Shown piece by piece: positions 1 through 8,345 of a stretch of DNA of 64,000 bases. The DNA lies in assembly GCA_035651655.1 (NCBI GenBank), contig DASRFG010000023.1, forward strand, positions 620,001 through 684,000, written 5' to 3'. Position 1 is the stretch's first letter. The number at the start of each line of letters is the position of its first letter. This DNA comes from Terriglobales bacterium. GTDB lineage: Bacteria; Acidobacteriota; Terriglobia; Terriglobales; Acidobacteriaceae. The notes below the pieces were generated by a model that saw nothing but the letters and a program-made list of their open reading frames with translations, had not been told where the DNA came from and made no database searches. The translations under genes and the position numbers were made by a program.

Positions 1-1185
1 AACACCCATTCCATCATGAACCACGATGTAAATTTCCTGGGTGCGGCCCGGACTTTCAACAAGGCTGCTGCGCAGGCCGCAATCCAAACAACAATAGCCC
101 AGTACCCCGGTTGTGCCGACATCGCGTGCACAATTTCCCAGGGCGCCACCATCCAGACCTTCGCCGCCAATGGCTTGGGCTCGCCTGCGAATGGGCTATT
201 GACAACAATAGTTCAGCCCAATAACACCTTCGCATTTGGCGGAGTGGATCCCAGCTTCGGCCAGATCATGCTCAGCGACACGATTGGCCGCTCGGTGTAC
301 AACGCGCTGCAGGTGCGCTTGAACCAGAATGTTGCCAATCCGTTTCCCGGCGTGCGCCAGCTTTCCTGGCAGGCCAATTACAGCCTCTCCCGCTTTAACT
401 CGACTGCACCTGATCAGGATGTTGTCTACGCCCAGAACGCGCGCGACAATCTGAACCCCTTGCACTTTTTCGGGCCGAACGCCCTCGACCGCACTCACAT
501 GCTTGCTTTTGGCGGCACTTTCGACGTCCGCGGCGGGCTTCGAGTCAGCATGTTGACGCGCATTTACAGCGCTCTCCCGAACAGCCTGAGCGTGCCCTTA
601 CAGTGCAATTGCCCAGCTGAAATCTTCCTGACCGACCTCACCGGCGACGGCACCGGCAGTGACCTTCTGCCCGGCACAAATCTTGGCGCCTTCGGCCGCG
701 GTGTGAAAGTCGGCAGCCTGAATTCTGTTATCAACAATTTCAATTCCAGCACTGCGGGCACGCTGACTCCTGCTGGCCAGGCCCTGGTATCAGCCGGTCT
801 GTTTACGTCCGCGCAGTTGAAACAGCTAGGCGCAGTGGTTCCCGCCATCACCAACGCTCCCGCCGGCCAGGTTGGAATTGACAACTTCATTGCCGACGAT
901 CTGCGCATCAGCTACCCCTTTCACTTGAATCGGCTCTGGAAGGGTGCGGGAGAGGAGTTCGTGCTCGAGCCTACGGTTGACATATTCAACGTTGTGAACA
1001 AGGCAAACTTCGATCCGCCGGCTGGTTTCATTACTTCGCCTATACGCGGCGTGCTGGATGGTTCCGTCGGCTCAGCTAACGGCACCACCTATGCGCAACG
1101 CGCCAACCGATACGGTTTGGGTACGGGCGTGTTCTCGCAGGGCATTCCTCGCGCCTTCGAGATTGGGATGCGAGTGTCGTTTTAG
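1..1185 (+). CDS. TonB-dependent receptor, Oar-like, C-terminal part (5' truncated by window edge)
   Basis: The reading frame is open back to base 1 (five codons precede the first ATG at 16), so this is the 3' end of a larger gene with 394 residues visible. The visible part looks like the outer-membrane beta-barrel region of the Oar-type receptors abundant in Acidobacteriota. It has alternating polar/aromatic strands, a phrase like 'SYSLSRFNSTAPDQD' with later barrel strands, a VDIFNVVNKANFD segment, and a C-terminus ending in an aromatic residue (GMRVSF), the usual recognition signal for outer-membrane assembly. The segment resembles the second half of the complete receptor at 57801-60977. 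These proteins are thought to take up polymers or other large ligands; the substrate cannot be read here. The plug and the regulatory-like N-terminal domain lie outside the window. Confidence 0.85.
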   Translation, partial: NTHSIMNHDVNFLGAARTFNKAAAQAAIQTTIAQYPGCADIACTISQGATIQTFAANGLGSPANGLLTTIVQPNNTFAFGGVDPSFGQIMLSDTIGRSVYNALQVRLNQNVANPFPGVRQLSWQANYSLSRFNSTAPDQDVVYAQNARDNLNPLHFFGPNALDRTHMLAFGGTFDVRGGLRVSMLTRIYSALPNSLSVPLQCNCPAEIFLTDLTGDGTGSDLLPGTNLGAFGRGVKVGSLNSVINNFNSSTAGTLTPAGQALVSAGLFTSAQLKQLGAVVPAITNAPAGQVGIDNFIADDLRISYPFHLNRLWKGAGEEFVLEPTVDIFNVVNKANFDPPAGFITSPIRGVLDGSVGSANGTTYAQRANRYGLGTGVFSQGIPRAFEIGMRVSF

Positions 1186-1569
1186 CCAGAACACTCGGAC
1201 AGACGGCACCTACTCCGTGTGGCTCGTGCGCCTCATCCTTGACGCGACCTATATAAGAATAGTGCTCAAGTTGCCGCTCGAGCCGTGACGTTGTTCTTTC
1301 AGCTTTACCTACCGCAAGGGGAAGCCATCAGCGTTTTTTGAGAAACGAAATCGGGATCTGAAATTTCCGCTTGACACTCTTAAACGGCGGGAGCACAATC
1401 CGCCCGGAATCGCCTCTCCGAAGAGCAGTTCCCTCACAGAGCAAGTGCTGCACCCTGAGGTGAAGTCTCCTGGTTCCCGGGAACGAACCCAAGCGGAAAA
1501 TCTGCGCGATGCAGACCGCGTTCCGCGCAAGAACGGACGCGTCTCTCATTGCTGCCTGGAGGGAATGTA
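1186..1569. other. Intergenic region and long leader of the kelch/M23 gene
   Basis: This 384-base gap holds no convincing gene; the short frames in it lack ribosome sites and recognisable content. It contains one promoter-like pair (1371-1399), followed by about 165 bases of GC-rich, pairing-prone sequence before the start codon at 1570. I see pieces such as GGTTCCCGGGAACG and GCGGAAAATCTGCGC that could form hairpins, but no riboswitch class could be assigned. Confidence 0.4.
1371..1399 (+). promoter_or_regulatory. Putative sigma-70 promoter for kelch/M23 gene
   Basis: A perfect -35 box TTGACA (1371-1376), a 17-base spacer and a CACAAT -10 box (1394-1399, four of six matches) form a plausible sigma-70 promoter. 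It would leave a leader of about 165 nucleotides before the ATG at 1570. Seen by eye only. Confidence 0.4.
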
Positions 1570-3834
1570 ATGAAAACGGGAAACCTCGTCGCGCGCACCA
1601 TTCTCCTGACAGCGCTACTCGCTGTTACAGCCGGGGCCGGCTTTGCACAGACAACTTGGCTTCCACCGATCACACCGGCTACCACTTCGCCGAACGGCTT
1701 CCCACATTATGGCGGAGACGGCTCTCAGAGCAGCGCTTATGATGCCGCCCACGACCGCTTGATCGTCTTCGGCGGAGTGAGCCCGTTTGACAACAGTGCG
1801 GTATCGCACGATACCTGGGTGCTCGTTAACGCAAGCGGGGCTGCAGGCATCCCAACCTGGAATAAGCTTCAAACAACTAATGATCCGCCCGGCCGCTTAA
1901 GGCACAGTGCGGTTTACGATCCCGTCACCAATCGGATGATCGTATTCGGAGGAACAACAAATGGCTTTGGCTATGGCCCATTTCTGAATGACGTTTGGAT
2001 TCTAACCAATGCAAACGGGCTTAACAGCAGCTCTCCAACTTGGGTCCAGCGTACACCCAGTGGAGGCCCGCCTGACGCACGATCACAGAATGGAGCAATC
2101 TACGATCAAGCTGCAAATGCAATGACGATTTTCTTCGGGTCAAACCCTGCGGGTACTCAAACCTGGTCCGACGTCTGGGTACTGCAAGATGCGAATGACA
2201 TTAACGATCCACCTGGGTCCTTGTGGCAAATGGTTTCTCAAAGCGGCAGCGTACCCTCGGGACGTGGCCATTTCGCCACAGGCTACGATCCTGCTTCCCA
2301 TGTTGTCACTATCTTCGGAGGTTGCTGTGGCTACAGCAATGCGAGCTTTGTTGGGAGCCTCGATCTTTTATCTACTCCTCCCAACGTAGCGTGGACCTTT
2401 CTAACTCCGGGCGGAACGATACCACCGGCAGGGGATGTATCCACTTTTGGCTATGATCCAGGAAGCAACCGGCTAGTTGTGCTCGACATCGTTCCTGGCG
2501 ATGGAACGAACGGAACGTGGCTCCTTTCAGATGCGAATGCGATCGGAGGCACCGACGCGTGGACGAACATAATCCCTGGGAGCACGCCGGGGATCCCGCC
2601 ACGGGGATTTCTGGTCGGCAGCGGTTACAATCCAAACAGCAAAATATTGATTGATGCTCTGAATGCCGTCCAGAACAGCAACCAAGTCCCGCAAGTATGG
2701 CTATTGAAGAACGCCGACGGGTCGACCCCGTTCCTGAGTTTTCCCTTACACGGAGTGACGCCCTCCACTGCCAGTATCAGCACGGTCATGGATCACCATG
2801 TCGCAAAGAATAGTCAGGGGAACCCACAATACTACGCGGCCGATAATTTAGTTGACGCGTATACAGGCGAGGAGGGTACATTTAATTGCACGCCCGCGGC
2901 AGCGCCATGTGTCGCCCTAAACGCGCAGGGTAATCCACGATCTCCGGCCGGTTACAAAAACACCCTAGATCAACCATTCGCGATAAATGGCTACTACACG
3001 GGCGGAGGGGGCTGTTACGACGAAAATCATAAGCCAGTCAATTGTAAGTCATGGCTGTTTTACGAAGGGCACCCGGGTTTCGACTATCCGACAAGCTTAG
3101 GAACCTCTGTTTTTGCACCAGCCCCGGGCGTGGCTTTTATTCCGGATTGTGATCCCATCACTCGGAAAACCGACTGCACAGGAGCCGCCACCAGTAGTGC
3201 CGTTGATGGCTTTAACATTCTCACCCTTGACCACGGAAACGGCTACTCCACGTGGTATCTCCACATGGGTGACCTGGAAAAGGTTAAGAATGAATCGGCA
3301 ACTATTCCGCAAGCGCCATTCCAGGTGGCCGTCGCCCATGCCGGGGAATTTCAAAGTAACCTGCGTGTGGTCTATGCAGCACGCCCAAACAAGAAACTGA
3401 AGAAGGTTAGGTCGAACCCGACTTCCGGCCAGTATACGGTTGATGCAACCGGTGTTTATACGTTTAGCTTGGCAGACTCGGGTCTAGGTGTGCTGATCTC
3501 ATACTACTATGCCGTCGATTTCAGGGTGATTACTTGTCCTGGCCAGGCTAGCATCACCTTGCATCGAGGTGATGGTCAGCGCGTTCCTGTTACGCCACAA
3601 TGTACGATCGGACAAGTTGGGAACAAGGCTATAAAACCTAACAACAAGCCGCTTATTCTCGGAGCCCATCTCCATTTCGAAGTGAGGAAAGGATTAATAA
3701 AGACGTCCAGGGGCGCATACCAATGTGCTCTTCCGCGTTGCGTTCCTATCGATCCTTATGGCTGGAAGAGTTCGACTCGAACAGATCCTTATCCATTCGG
3801 GCCTAATATCTTGCTTTGGAATGATCCCAACTAG
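1570..3834 (+). CDS. Secreted kelch-repeat protein with C-terminal M23 (LytM-like) peptidase domain
   Basis: The start at ATG 1570 is preferred over an upstream in-frame codon at 1549: a GGAGGG ribosome site (1558-1563) lies just before it, and translation then begins with a classic signal peptide (MKTGNLVARTILLTALLAV... with cleavage near AGAGFAQ). Residues about 35-400 contain repeated kelch-like blades (HDTWVLVNA, NDVWILTNA, DVWVLQDAND, with YDPxxNRxIVFGG motifs), predicting a beta-propeller. Residues about 500-740 carry an M23 zinc metallopeptidase core: HPGFDYPTSLGTSVFAPAPGV supplies the HxxxD motif, followed by LDHGNGYSTWYLHMGDL and the HLHFEV motif (HxH). M23 enzymes usually cut peptidoglycan cross-bridges. 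A long insertion of about 100 residues separates the two halves of the catalytic site. The protein is likely periplasmic or exported; the propeller may bind a partner or glycan (inference). The gene stands alone. Confidence 0.8.
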   Translation: MKTGNLVARTILLTALLAVTAGAGFAQTTWLPPITPATTSPNGFPHYGGDGSQSSAYDAAHDRLIVFGGVSPFDNSAVSHDTWVLVNASGAAGIPTWNKLQTTNDPPGRLRHSAVYDPVTNRMIVFGGTTNGFGYGPFLNDVWILTNANGLNSSSPTWVQRTPSGGPPDARSQNGAIYDQAANAMTIFFGSNPAGTQTWSDVWVLQDANDINDPPGSLWQMVSQSGSVPSGRGHFATGYDPASHVVTIFGGCCGYSNASFVGSLDLLSTPPNVAWTFLTPGGTIPPAGDVSTFGYDPGSNRLVVLDIVPGDGTNGTWLLSDANAIGGTDAWTNIIPGSTPGIPPRGFLVGSGYNPNSKILIDALNAVQNSNQVPQVWLLKNADGSTPFLSFPLHGVTPSTASISTVMDHHVAKNSQGNPQYYAADNLVDAYTGEEGTFNCTPAAAPCVALNAQGNPRSPAGYKNTLDQPFAINGYYTGGGGCYDENHKPVNCKSWLFYEGHPGFDYPTSLGTSVFAPAPGVAFIPDCDPITRKTDCTGAATSSAVDGFNILTLDHGNGYSTWYLHMGDLEKVKNESATIPQAPFQVAVAHAGEFQSNLRVVYAARPNKKLKKVRSNPTSGQYTVDATGVYTFSLADSGLGVLISYYYAVDFRVITCPGQASITLHRGDGQRVPVTPQCTIGQVGNKAIKPNNKPLILGAHLHFEVRKGLIKTSRGAYQCALPRCVPIDPYGWKSSTRTDPYPFGPNILLWNDPN

Positions 3835-3922
3835 CTCGATGACCGACCGGGGCACAGTGAGAGGGAGGCGTGAATCCATTAGTCTTGAAACCTTTACGAG
3901 GGGGCCTAAGGGATTTTAATCA

Positions 3923-3998
3923 TGGTGGCCAGGGACGGAATCGAACCGCCGACGCCAGCCTTTTCAGGGCTGCGCTCTACCAACTGAGCTACCTGGCC
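3923..3998 (-). tRNA. tRNA-Phe (GAA)
   Basis: On the minus strand a 76-base cloverleaf runs from 3998 to 3923. The acceptor stem GGCCAGG pairs with CCTGGCC, the D arm is AGCTCAGTTGGTAGAGC, the anticodon loop CTGAAAA gives anticodon GAA, the T arm contains GGTTCGATTCC, and the CCA end is encoded. The anticodon assigns phenylalanine. Confidence 0.97.
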
Positions 3999-4114
3999 AC
4001 AACTTGGAAACCGGCGGAACTGGCGGCGAGTAAGCCGTTCAGAGCGCGCCCTCACAGTGGCGGAAGAGGCGGCCTTTGCGACCGCATCGATTGGAAACTT
4101 GCAGAACCAGACTG

Positions 4115-4144
4115 ATTATAACAACGCGTTCCCCAAACCCTCAA
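4115..4144 (-). promoter_or_regulatory. Putative promoter upstream of tRNA-Phe
   Basis: Read on the minus strand there is TTGAGG (4144-4139), an 18-base spacer and a perfect TATAAT (4120-4115) within TTGTTATAAT. Transcription would start near 4108, about 110 bases ahead of tRNA-Phe. The remaining bases between 3999 and 4249 hold nothing else I recognise. Confidence 0.45.
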
Positions 4145-4249
4145 TCGGATGCTCACGGTTGGACGGGAAGGCAACGGCCGCAGGCAATGCAAGTCCGCCG
4201 ATCGTCGACTCACCCAGAAACCAGACCCTCACCCCTGCCCCACGACTTA

Positions 4250-5593
4250 CTAGCGGCAATTCATTTTTACTTCTCCGCCTGCTATCGTGGCCCAGCAATG
4301 ATTGGATCCAAACCAGTAGGCCAGCTCACGATAATCCGTGAAATCAAATATCGCGAGGTCGGCATCCTTGCTCGGCTCGATAGTTCCTTTTCGATCTTGA
4401 AGTCCCAGTGCGCACGCTCCATTGATGGTCGCGGAGCTGATTGCCTCGGCGGGCGACATTTTCAAATGAGTGCTCGCCAGGGACAGCACAAATGGCATGC
4501 TGGTGGTGGGTGAGGTTCCCGGGTTGTAGTCTGTGGCCAAAGCGACGGCTACTCCGTTATCAATCAACTTCCGCGCCGGCGGAAATCGGTCGAGACCAAG
4601 ATAGTAGTTAGCGCCCGGTACCAGAGTTGCAACGGTTTCTGATTGCGACAGCTCCTTGATGTCATTGTCGGCAACGAAATCCAGGTGATCCAGTGAGGCT
4701 GGCCGGTACCCAAGGAGAGGCGCGAGAGAGCACATGGTTAATTGGCAGACATGCGCGCGCACACCCAAACCGTTCCTGATGGCCGCTTTGAAAATCTGCT
4801 CCGCCTCCTCCACTGAAAATGCTCCGCGGTCGCGGAACACATCCACAAATTTCGCTAACTTCTCACGGGCGGCACGAGGCACCATTAGCTTACAGACATC
4901 CTGAACATACTTTTTTGAGTGGCCCTCGTATTCTCGCGGGACCACATGCGCACCTAAGAGAGTGGGGACCACGGTGCCCGGCCAACGATTGGCTGCGTCT
5001 CGAATCGCAAGTAGAGACTTCAGTTCTGCCTCGACGCTCAGCCCGTAGCCGGACTTTGCCTCGGCGGTCGTAGTGCCCTGCGCTCCCATTTCTTCAAATG
5101 CCGCGAGCACCTTGTGGGCAAGTTTCTGCCGCGTGGCATTCCGCACCCCTTCTACACTGGAGCGAATGCCGCCGCCTGCCTGAGAGATCGCCTCGTAGTC
5201 TGCTCCAGCAATGCGCTTTTCAAAATCCAGCAAGCGGGGGCCGGTAAAAACAGGATGAGTGTGCGAATCCACAAAACCCGGAATGACCACCTTCCCTGCG
5301 CAATCAATCTCCTCGACTCTGCGGCGATTTTTCTTCAGCCAAGGATCATAGAGTGCATCCTTTGTGTTTCCGACAGAGAGGATTTTTCCTGCGTCGCACA
5401 GAACGGCGGCATCTTCAATAATTCCAAGGTCGCGTAGTTCTTTCCCCCGGCGTGGGCCGGTGCTGCCTGAACGCAGCGTCAGCAATTGACGGATGTTGGT
5501 GAGCAGGACCGGCCCGAAATCGTTCCGGCGGCCACGAGCAGCGGGGCCCGCCGATCCTCGGCGCACACTATTTGTTCTGGAGACTTTGGGCAT
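4250..5593 (-). CDS. hutI: Imidazolonepropionase
   Basis: Catalyses the third step of histidine degradation, opening 4-imidazolone-5-propanoate to N-formimino-L-glutamate in the cytoplasm. The 447-residue protein shows the amidohydrolase-family zinc site (DSHTHPVFTGPR, HxH), the family stretch GGGIRSSVEGVRNA, a histidine in LLGAHVVPREY, HVCQLT, and the ATDYNPGTSPT motif typical of HutI. It is about 30-40 residues longer than most HutI because of an Arg/Gly-rich N-terminal extension; no internal ATG allows a shorter start. It lies 41 bases downstream of hutU in the same direction, so the two are probably cotranscribed. hutH and hutG are not in this window. Confidence 0.95.
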   Translation of the reverse strand: MPKVSRTNSVRRGSAGPAARGRRNDFGPVLLTNIRQLLTLRSGSTGPRRGKELRDLGIIEDAAVLCDAGKILSVGNTKDALYDPWLKKNRRRVEEIDCAGKVVIPGFVDSHTHPVFTGPRLLDFEKRIAGADYEAISQAGGGIRSSVEGVRNATRQKLAHKVLAAFEEMGAQGTTTAEAKSGYGLSVEAELKSLLAIRDAANRWPGTVVPTLLGAHVVPREYEGHSKKYVQDVCKLMVPRAAREKLAKFVDVFRDRGAFSVEEAEQIFKAAIRNGLGVRAHVCQLTMCSLAPLLGYRPASLDHLDFVADNDIKELSQSETVATLVPGANYYLGLDRFPPARKLIDNGVAVALATDYNPGTSPTTSMPFVLSLASTHLKMSPAEAISSATINGACALGLQDRKGTIEPSKDADLAIFDFTDYRELAYWFGSNHCWATIAGGEVKMNCR

Positions 5594-5634
5594 CCGGTGA
5601 TGACAGAGAATGCTTGCTAATGAAAAGTGACGGC

Positions 5635-7314
5635 TTACCGCTTCATGGGAATGTTAATTCCCTTTTTCTGTGCGAAGTCGCTGGCCTCATCGTATCCCGC
5701 ATCTACATGCCTCGCCACGCCGATGCCGGGATCGTTGGTAAGGACGCGCCCGATGCGCTTGGCCATTGCGTCGCTGCCGTCGGCGACCGTGACCTGGCCG
5801 GCATGTTGCGAATATCCGATGCCGACGCCGCCGCCGTTATGGATCGAGACCCAGGACGCGCCGCTTGCAGTGTTCAGCAGCGCATTCAGCAGCGGCCAGT
5901 CAGCCACCGCATCGCTGCCATCTTTCATGCTCTCCGTCTCGCGGTATGGCGATGCCACAGAACCGCTGTCCAGGTGATCGCGCCCCATCACGATGGGCGC
6001 CTTTATCTTTCCCTTTTTCACCAGCTCGTTAATCGCCAACCCGAACTGTGCGCGCTCCCCATAACCCAGCCAACAAATGCGCGCCGGCAGACCTTGGAAC
6101 TTGATTCGCTTGCGGGCAAGATCAATCCAACGCTTAAGAACACGATCATCAGGAAAAAGCTCGAGCACCAGCTCATCCGTGACCGCGATGTCTGACGGCT
6201 CACCCGAAAGCGCTACCCATCGGAACGGGCCGCGTCCCTCACAGAATAATGGTCGAATATAAGCGGGGACAAATCCCGGAAAATCATAAGCGTTTTTAAC
6301 TCCGTTCTGGAAAGCAAACGTACGAATGTTGTTGCCGTAATCGAATGTTACCGCGCCCATCTTCTGCAGGCGCAGCATGCCTTCGACGTGGCGCGCAATC
6401 GAATCCAGAGAACGCTGTTCATATGCTTTAGGATCGCGCTGGCGCAACTCCTCCGCCTGCTCCAAGGTGAGTCCCTGCGGGATATATCCATTCAGCGGAT
6501 CGTGCGCTGAAGTCTGGTCCGTAAGGATGTCCGGCACCACACCCCGTTCTGCGAGCTCCGGAATGACATCGGCGCAGTTACCGACCAGCCCCACTGAAAT
6601 ATTTTCTTTCTTGCGAACGGCATTCTTTATAATCCGCAGCGCCTCGTCCAGCGAGTTGACCATGAAGTCGCAATAGCCGGTCTTCAGGCGTTTCTTGATG
6701 CGCTCGGGGTCAACGTCAATTCCCAGGAAAGTCGCGCCGGTCATCGTAGCTGCCAGAGGCTGAGCGCCGCCCATGCCACCCATGCCGCCGCTCACGATCA
6801 GCTTGCCTGCCAGCTCGCCACGAAAATGCCTTTCTCCTGCGGCAGCAAAGGTCTCAAACGTGCCCTGGACAATGCCCTGTGAGCCGATATAAATCCACGA
6901 GCCCGCCGTCATCTGGCCATACATCATCAGGCCGGCGCGATCCAGTTCGTTGAATTTCTCCCAATTTGACCAGTGCCCCACCAGGTTGGAGTTGGCGATG
7001 AGCACGCGTGGAGCATATTCATGCGTCTTAAATATGCCCACCGGCTTACCAGATTGAACCAGCAGAGTCTCGTCGTTCTCCAATGACTTTAGGGAGTGAA
7101 GGATCGCTTGATAGCACTCCCAATTACGCGCTGCTTTGCCGCTACCGCCATAGACAATCAGGTCGCGAGACCGTTCCGCAACCTCTTCATCAAGATTGTT
7201 CATGAGCATGCGCATGGCCGCTTCCTGCTGCCAGCCCTTGCAGGAAATGCGGTTTCCGCGCGGCGCGCTAATTGGGGTATAGGTGGAGTGGTTGATTTCG
7301 GTTTCAACCGGCAT
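5635..7314 (-). CDS. hutU: Urocanate hydratase (urocanase)
   Basis: Converts urocanate to 4-imidazolone-5-propanoate using tightly bound NAD, the second step of histidine breakdown. The protein (559 residues from ATG 7314; a TTG at 7323 is a less likely start) has the usual urocanase length. It contains [16 protein letters not shown] (NAD-binding glycine-rich segment), the conserved [10 protein letters not shown] and [12 protein letters not shown] stretches, and the [16 protein letters not shown] signature near the C-terminus. It precedes hutI, the next enzyme, in the same direction, giving a two-gene hut unit. No clear promoter or ribosome site is visible upstream; the 61-base gap to the pseudopilin gene at 7376 is short. 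Confidence 0.97.
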   Translation of the reverse strand: MPVETEINHSTYTPISAPRGNRISCKGWQQEAAMRMLMNNLDEEVAERSRDLIVYGGSGKAARNWECYQAILHSLKSLENDETLLVQSGKPVGIFKTHEYAPRVLIANSNLVGHWSNWEKFNELDRAGLMMYGQMTAGSWIYIGSQGIVQGTFETFAAAGERHFRGELAGKLIVSGGMGGMGGAQPLAATMTGATFLGIDVDPERIKKRLKTGYCDFMVNSLDEALRIIKNAVRKKENISVGLVGNCADVIPELAERGVVPDILTDQTSAHDPLNGYIPQGLTLEQAEELRQRDPKAYEQRSLDSIARHVEGMLRLQKMGAVTFDYGNNIRTFAFQNGVKNAYDFPGFVPAYIRPLFCEGRGPFRWVALSGEPSDIAVTDELVLELFPDDRVLKRWIDLARKRIKFQGLPARICWLGYGERAQFGLAINELVKKGKIKAPIVMGRDHLDSGSVASPYRETESMKDGSDAVADWPLLNALLNTASGASWVSIHNGGGVGIGYSQHAGQVTVADGSDAMAKRIGRVLTNDPGIGVARHVDAGYDEASDFAQKKGINIPMKR

Positions 7315-7375
7315 AAGGATCAATGTTAGTGGGTTCTACCAAGTGGCGCAATTCGGGGTTCGGGCCTGCGAATCT

Positions 7376-7783
7376 TCACCACGAACTATAGGGTGTGCCT
7401 TCGGAGCTCACCTGATTTGATCCGCTATGCACATCAATGATGCCGGGCTGCTGCTGGTCCACGCTGAGCAGCGTGTCTTCTTGATCAGTTGTCCATGTTT
7501 CTGTGGACGCAGTGAAGGGGTCTTTAGGAATGGACTTCAAATAACCTGCTGAGATCAGGTCTTCCAAAGACTGCGGTGCCTTTTGTTTGTCCAAGGTGTA
7601 CTGTGAAATCAGGCTGCGCAGCTGGAACAGGTCGTCTTTCAGCACCGTCTCCCGCGCGCGCAGAATTGAGGTCTTGTAAATCGGCGTCGCAATCGAATAC
7701 AGAATCAGCAGGATGCTGATCACCATCATCAACTCGATGAGGGTGAAGCCGCCGCTGCGCGATTTGGGTTTCCCGCTCACCAT
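7376..7783 (-). CDS. Type IV pilin-like / GspG-like pseudopilin
   Basis: A 135-residue prepilin-like protein. A 12-residue basic leader (MVSGKPKSRSGG) precedes the processing motif FTLIELMMVISILLIL: cleavage after Gly, Phe as first mature residue, Glu at position +5, then a hydrophobic helix. The C-terminal part (LISQYTLDKQKAPQSLEDLISAGYLKSIPKDPF) matches the major-pseudopilin (GspG) pattern of type II secretion systems. Its start overlaps the stop of the preceding pseudopilin gene (7777-7783), so the genes are translationally coupled in an operon headed by the secretin. A prepilin peptidase would be needed; none is seen in this window. Confidence 0.85.
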   Translation of the reverse strand: MVSGKPKSRSGGFTLIELMMVISILLILYSIATPIYKTSILRARETVLKDDLFQLRSLISQYTLDKQKAPQSLEDLISAGYLKSIPKDPFTASTETWTTDQEDTLLSVDQQQPGIIDVHSGSNQVSSEGTPYSSW

Positions 7784-8301
7784 TCTGAATACTTTGTCCC
7801 GTCCAGTGCTGTTCCCGGCGATTTCGTGAAAACATCAAACACGTTCTGCCCGCCCCAGGAGTCAGAAGTAGGGTCGTCCTGCATCGAGCGCAAACCCCAC
7901 TCGTTTTTACCGGTCATCGGGTCCACGGGGATGCGCCGCAAGAAACGCACTTTCTTGCCTCCCACGTCCACCCCATTCACCAGGGTCTCCAAATCGGGCG
8001 GATAACCTTCACTTCCCACTTTGATTTGAAATGCCGCGCGGTCAGCCGCGTCCTTATAGCGGTCAATGGCATCGCGTAATTCCCAGAGATCTCGGCGCAG
8101 TTCGCGCTCCCGTTCGCGCTGGATTTTCACCCGGACTAACGGAACCGCCAGCCCGGTGAGGATCGCGAGGATTGACATGGTGACAATCAACTCGACGAGC
8201 GTGAAGCCCCTCGACCTGCGCAACCGCACGTTTTCCAATGGAGGATATTTAGAGTGCACTGGTAGACGGCTAACGCCCACCAGGCGAACTTCTTTAATCA
8301 T
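7777..8301 (-). CDS. Type IV pilin-like / GspG-H-like pseudopilin
   Basis: A second prepilin-like protein of 174 residues from ATG 8301 (a GTG at 8313 would add four). The processing site RG|FTLVELIVTMSILAIL shows Glu at +5 and a long hydrophobic helix. The leader of about 32 residues is unusually long for a prepilin, so the true start may be further in, although no better codon is evident. The C-terminal half contains a GspG-like DPMTGKNEWGLRSMQDDP segment, predicting the loop that carries calcium in major pseudopilins (family knowledge, not tested). It sits between the secretin and the other pseudopilin, overlapping the latter by 7 bases. It probably forms part of a short pseudopilus or pilus tip. 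Confidence 0.82.
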   Translation of the reverse strand: MIKEVRLVGVSRLPVHSKYPPLENVRLRRSRGFTLVELIVTMSILAILTGLAVPLVRVKIQRERERELRRDLWELRDAIDRYKDAADRAAFQIKVGSEGYPPDLETLVNGVDVGGKKVRFLRRIPVDPMTGKNEWGLRSMQDDPTSDSWGGQNVFDVFTKSPGTALDGTKYSEW

Positions 8302-8345
8302 GAACTTATACACAACATTTTACTCGGATCTGCGGTCCCAAGGCG

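Noticed and set aside
1400-1569. Cyclic di-AMP (ydaO) riboswitch
   Set aside because: Some phrases look similar, but the conserved GCTAACCTCG-type end is missing; not supported.
3870-4115. 81-residue frame reading through the tRNA-Phe region
   Set aside because: It translates the complement of a tRNA; the resulting peptide (GRNRTADASLFRAALYQLSYLATT) is a known annotation artefact.
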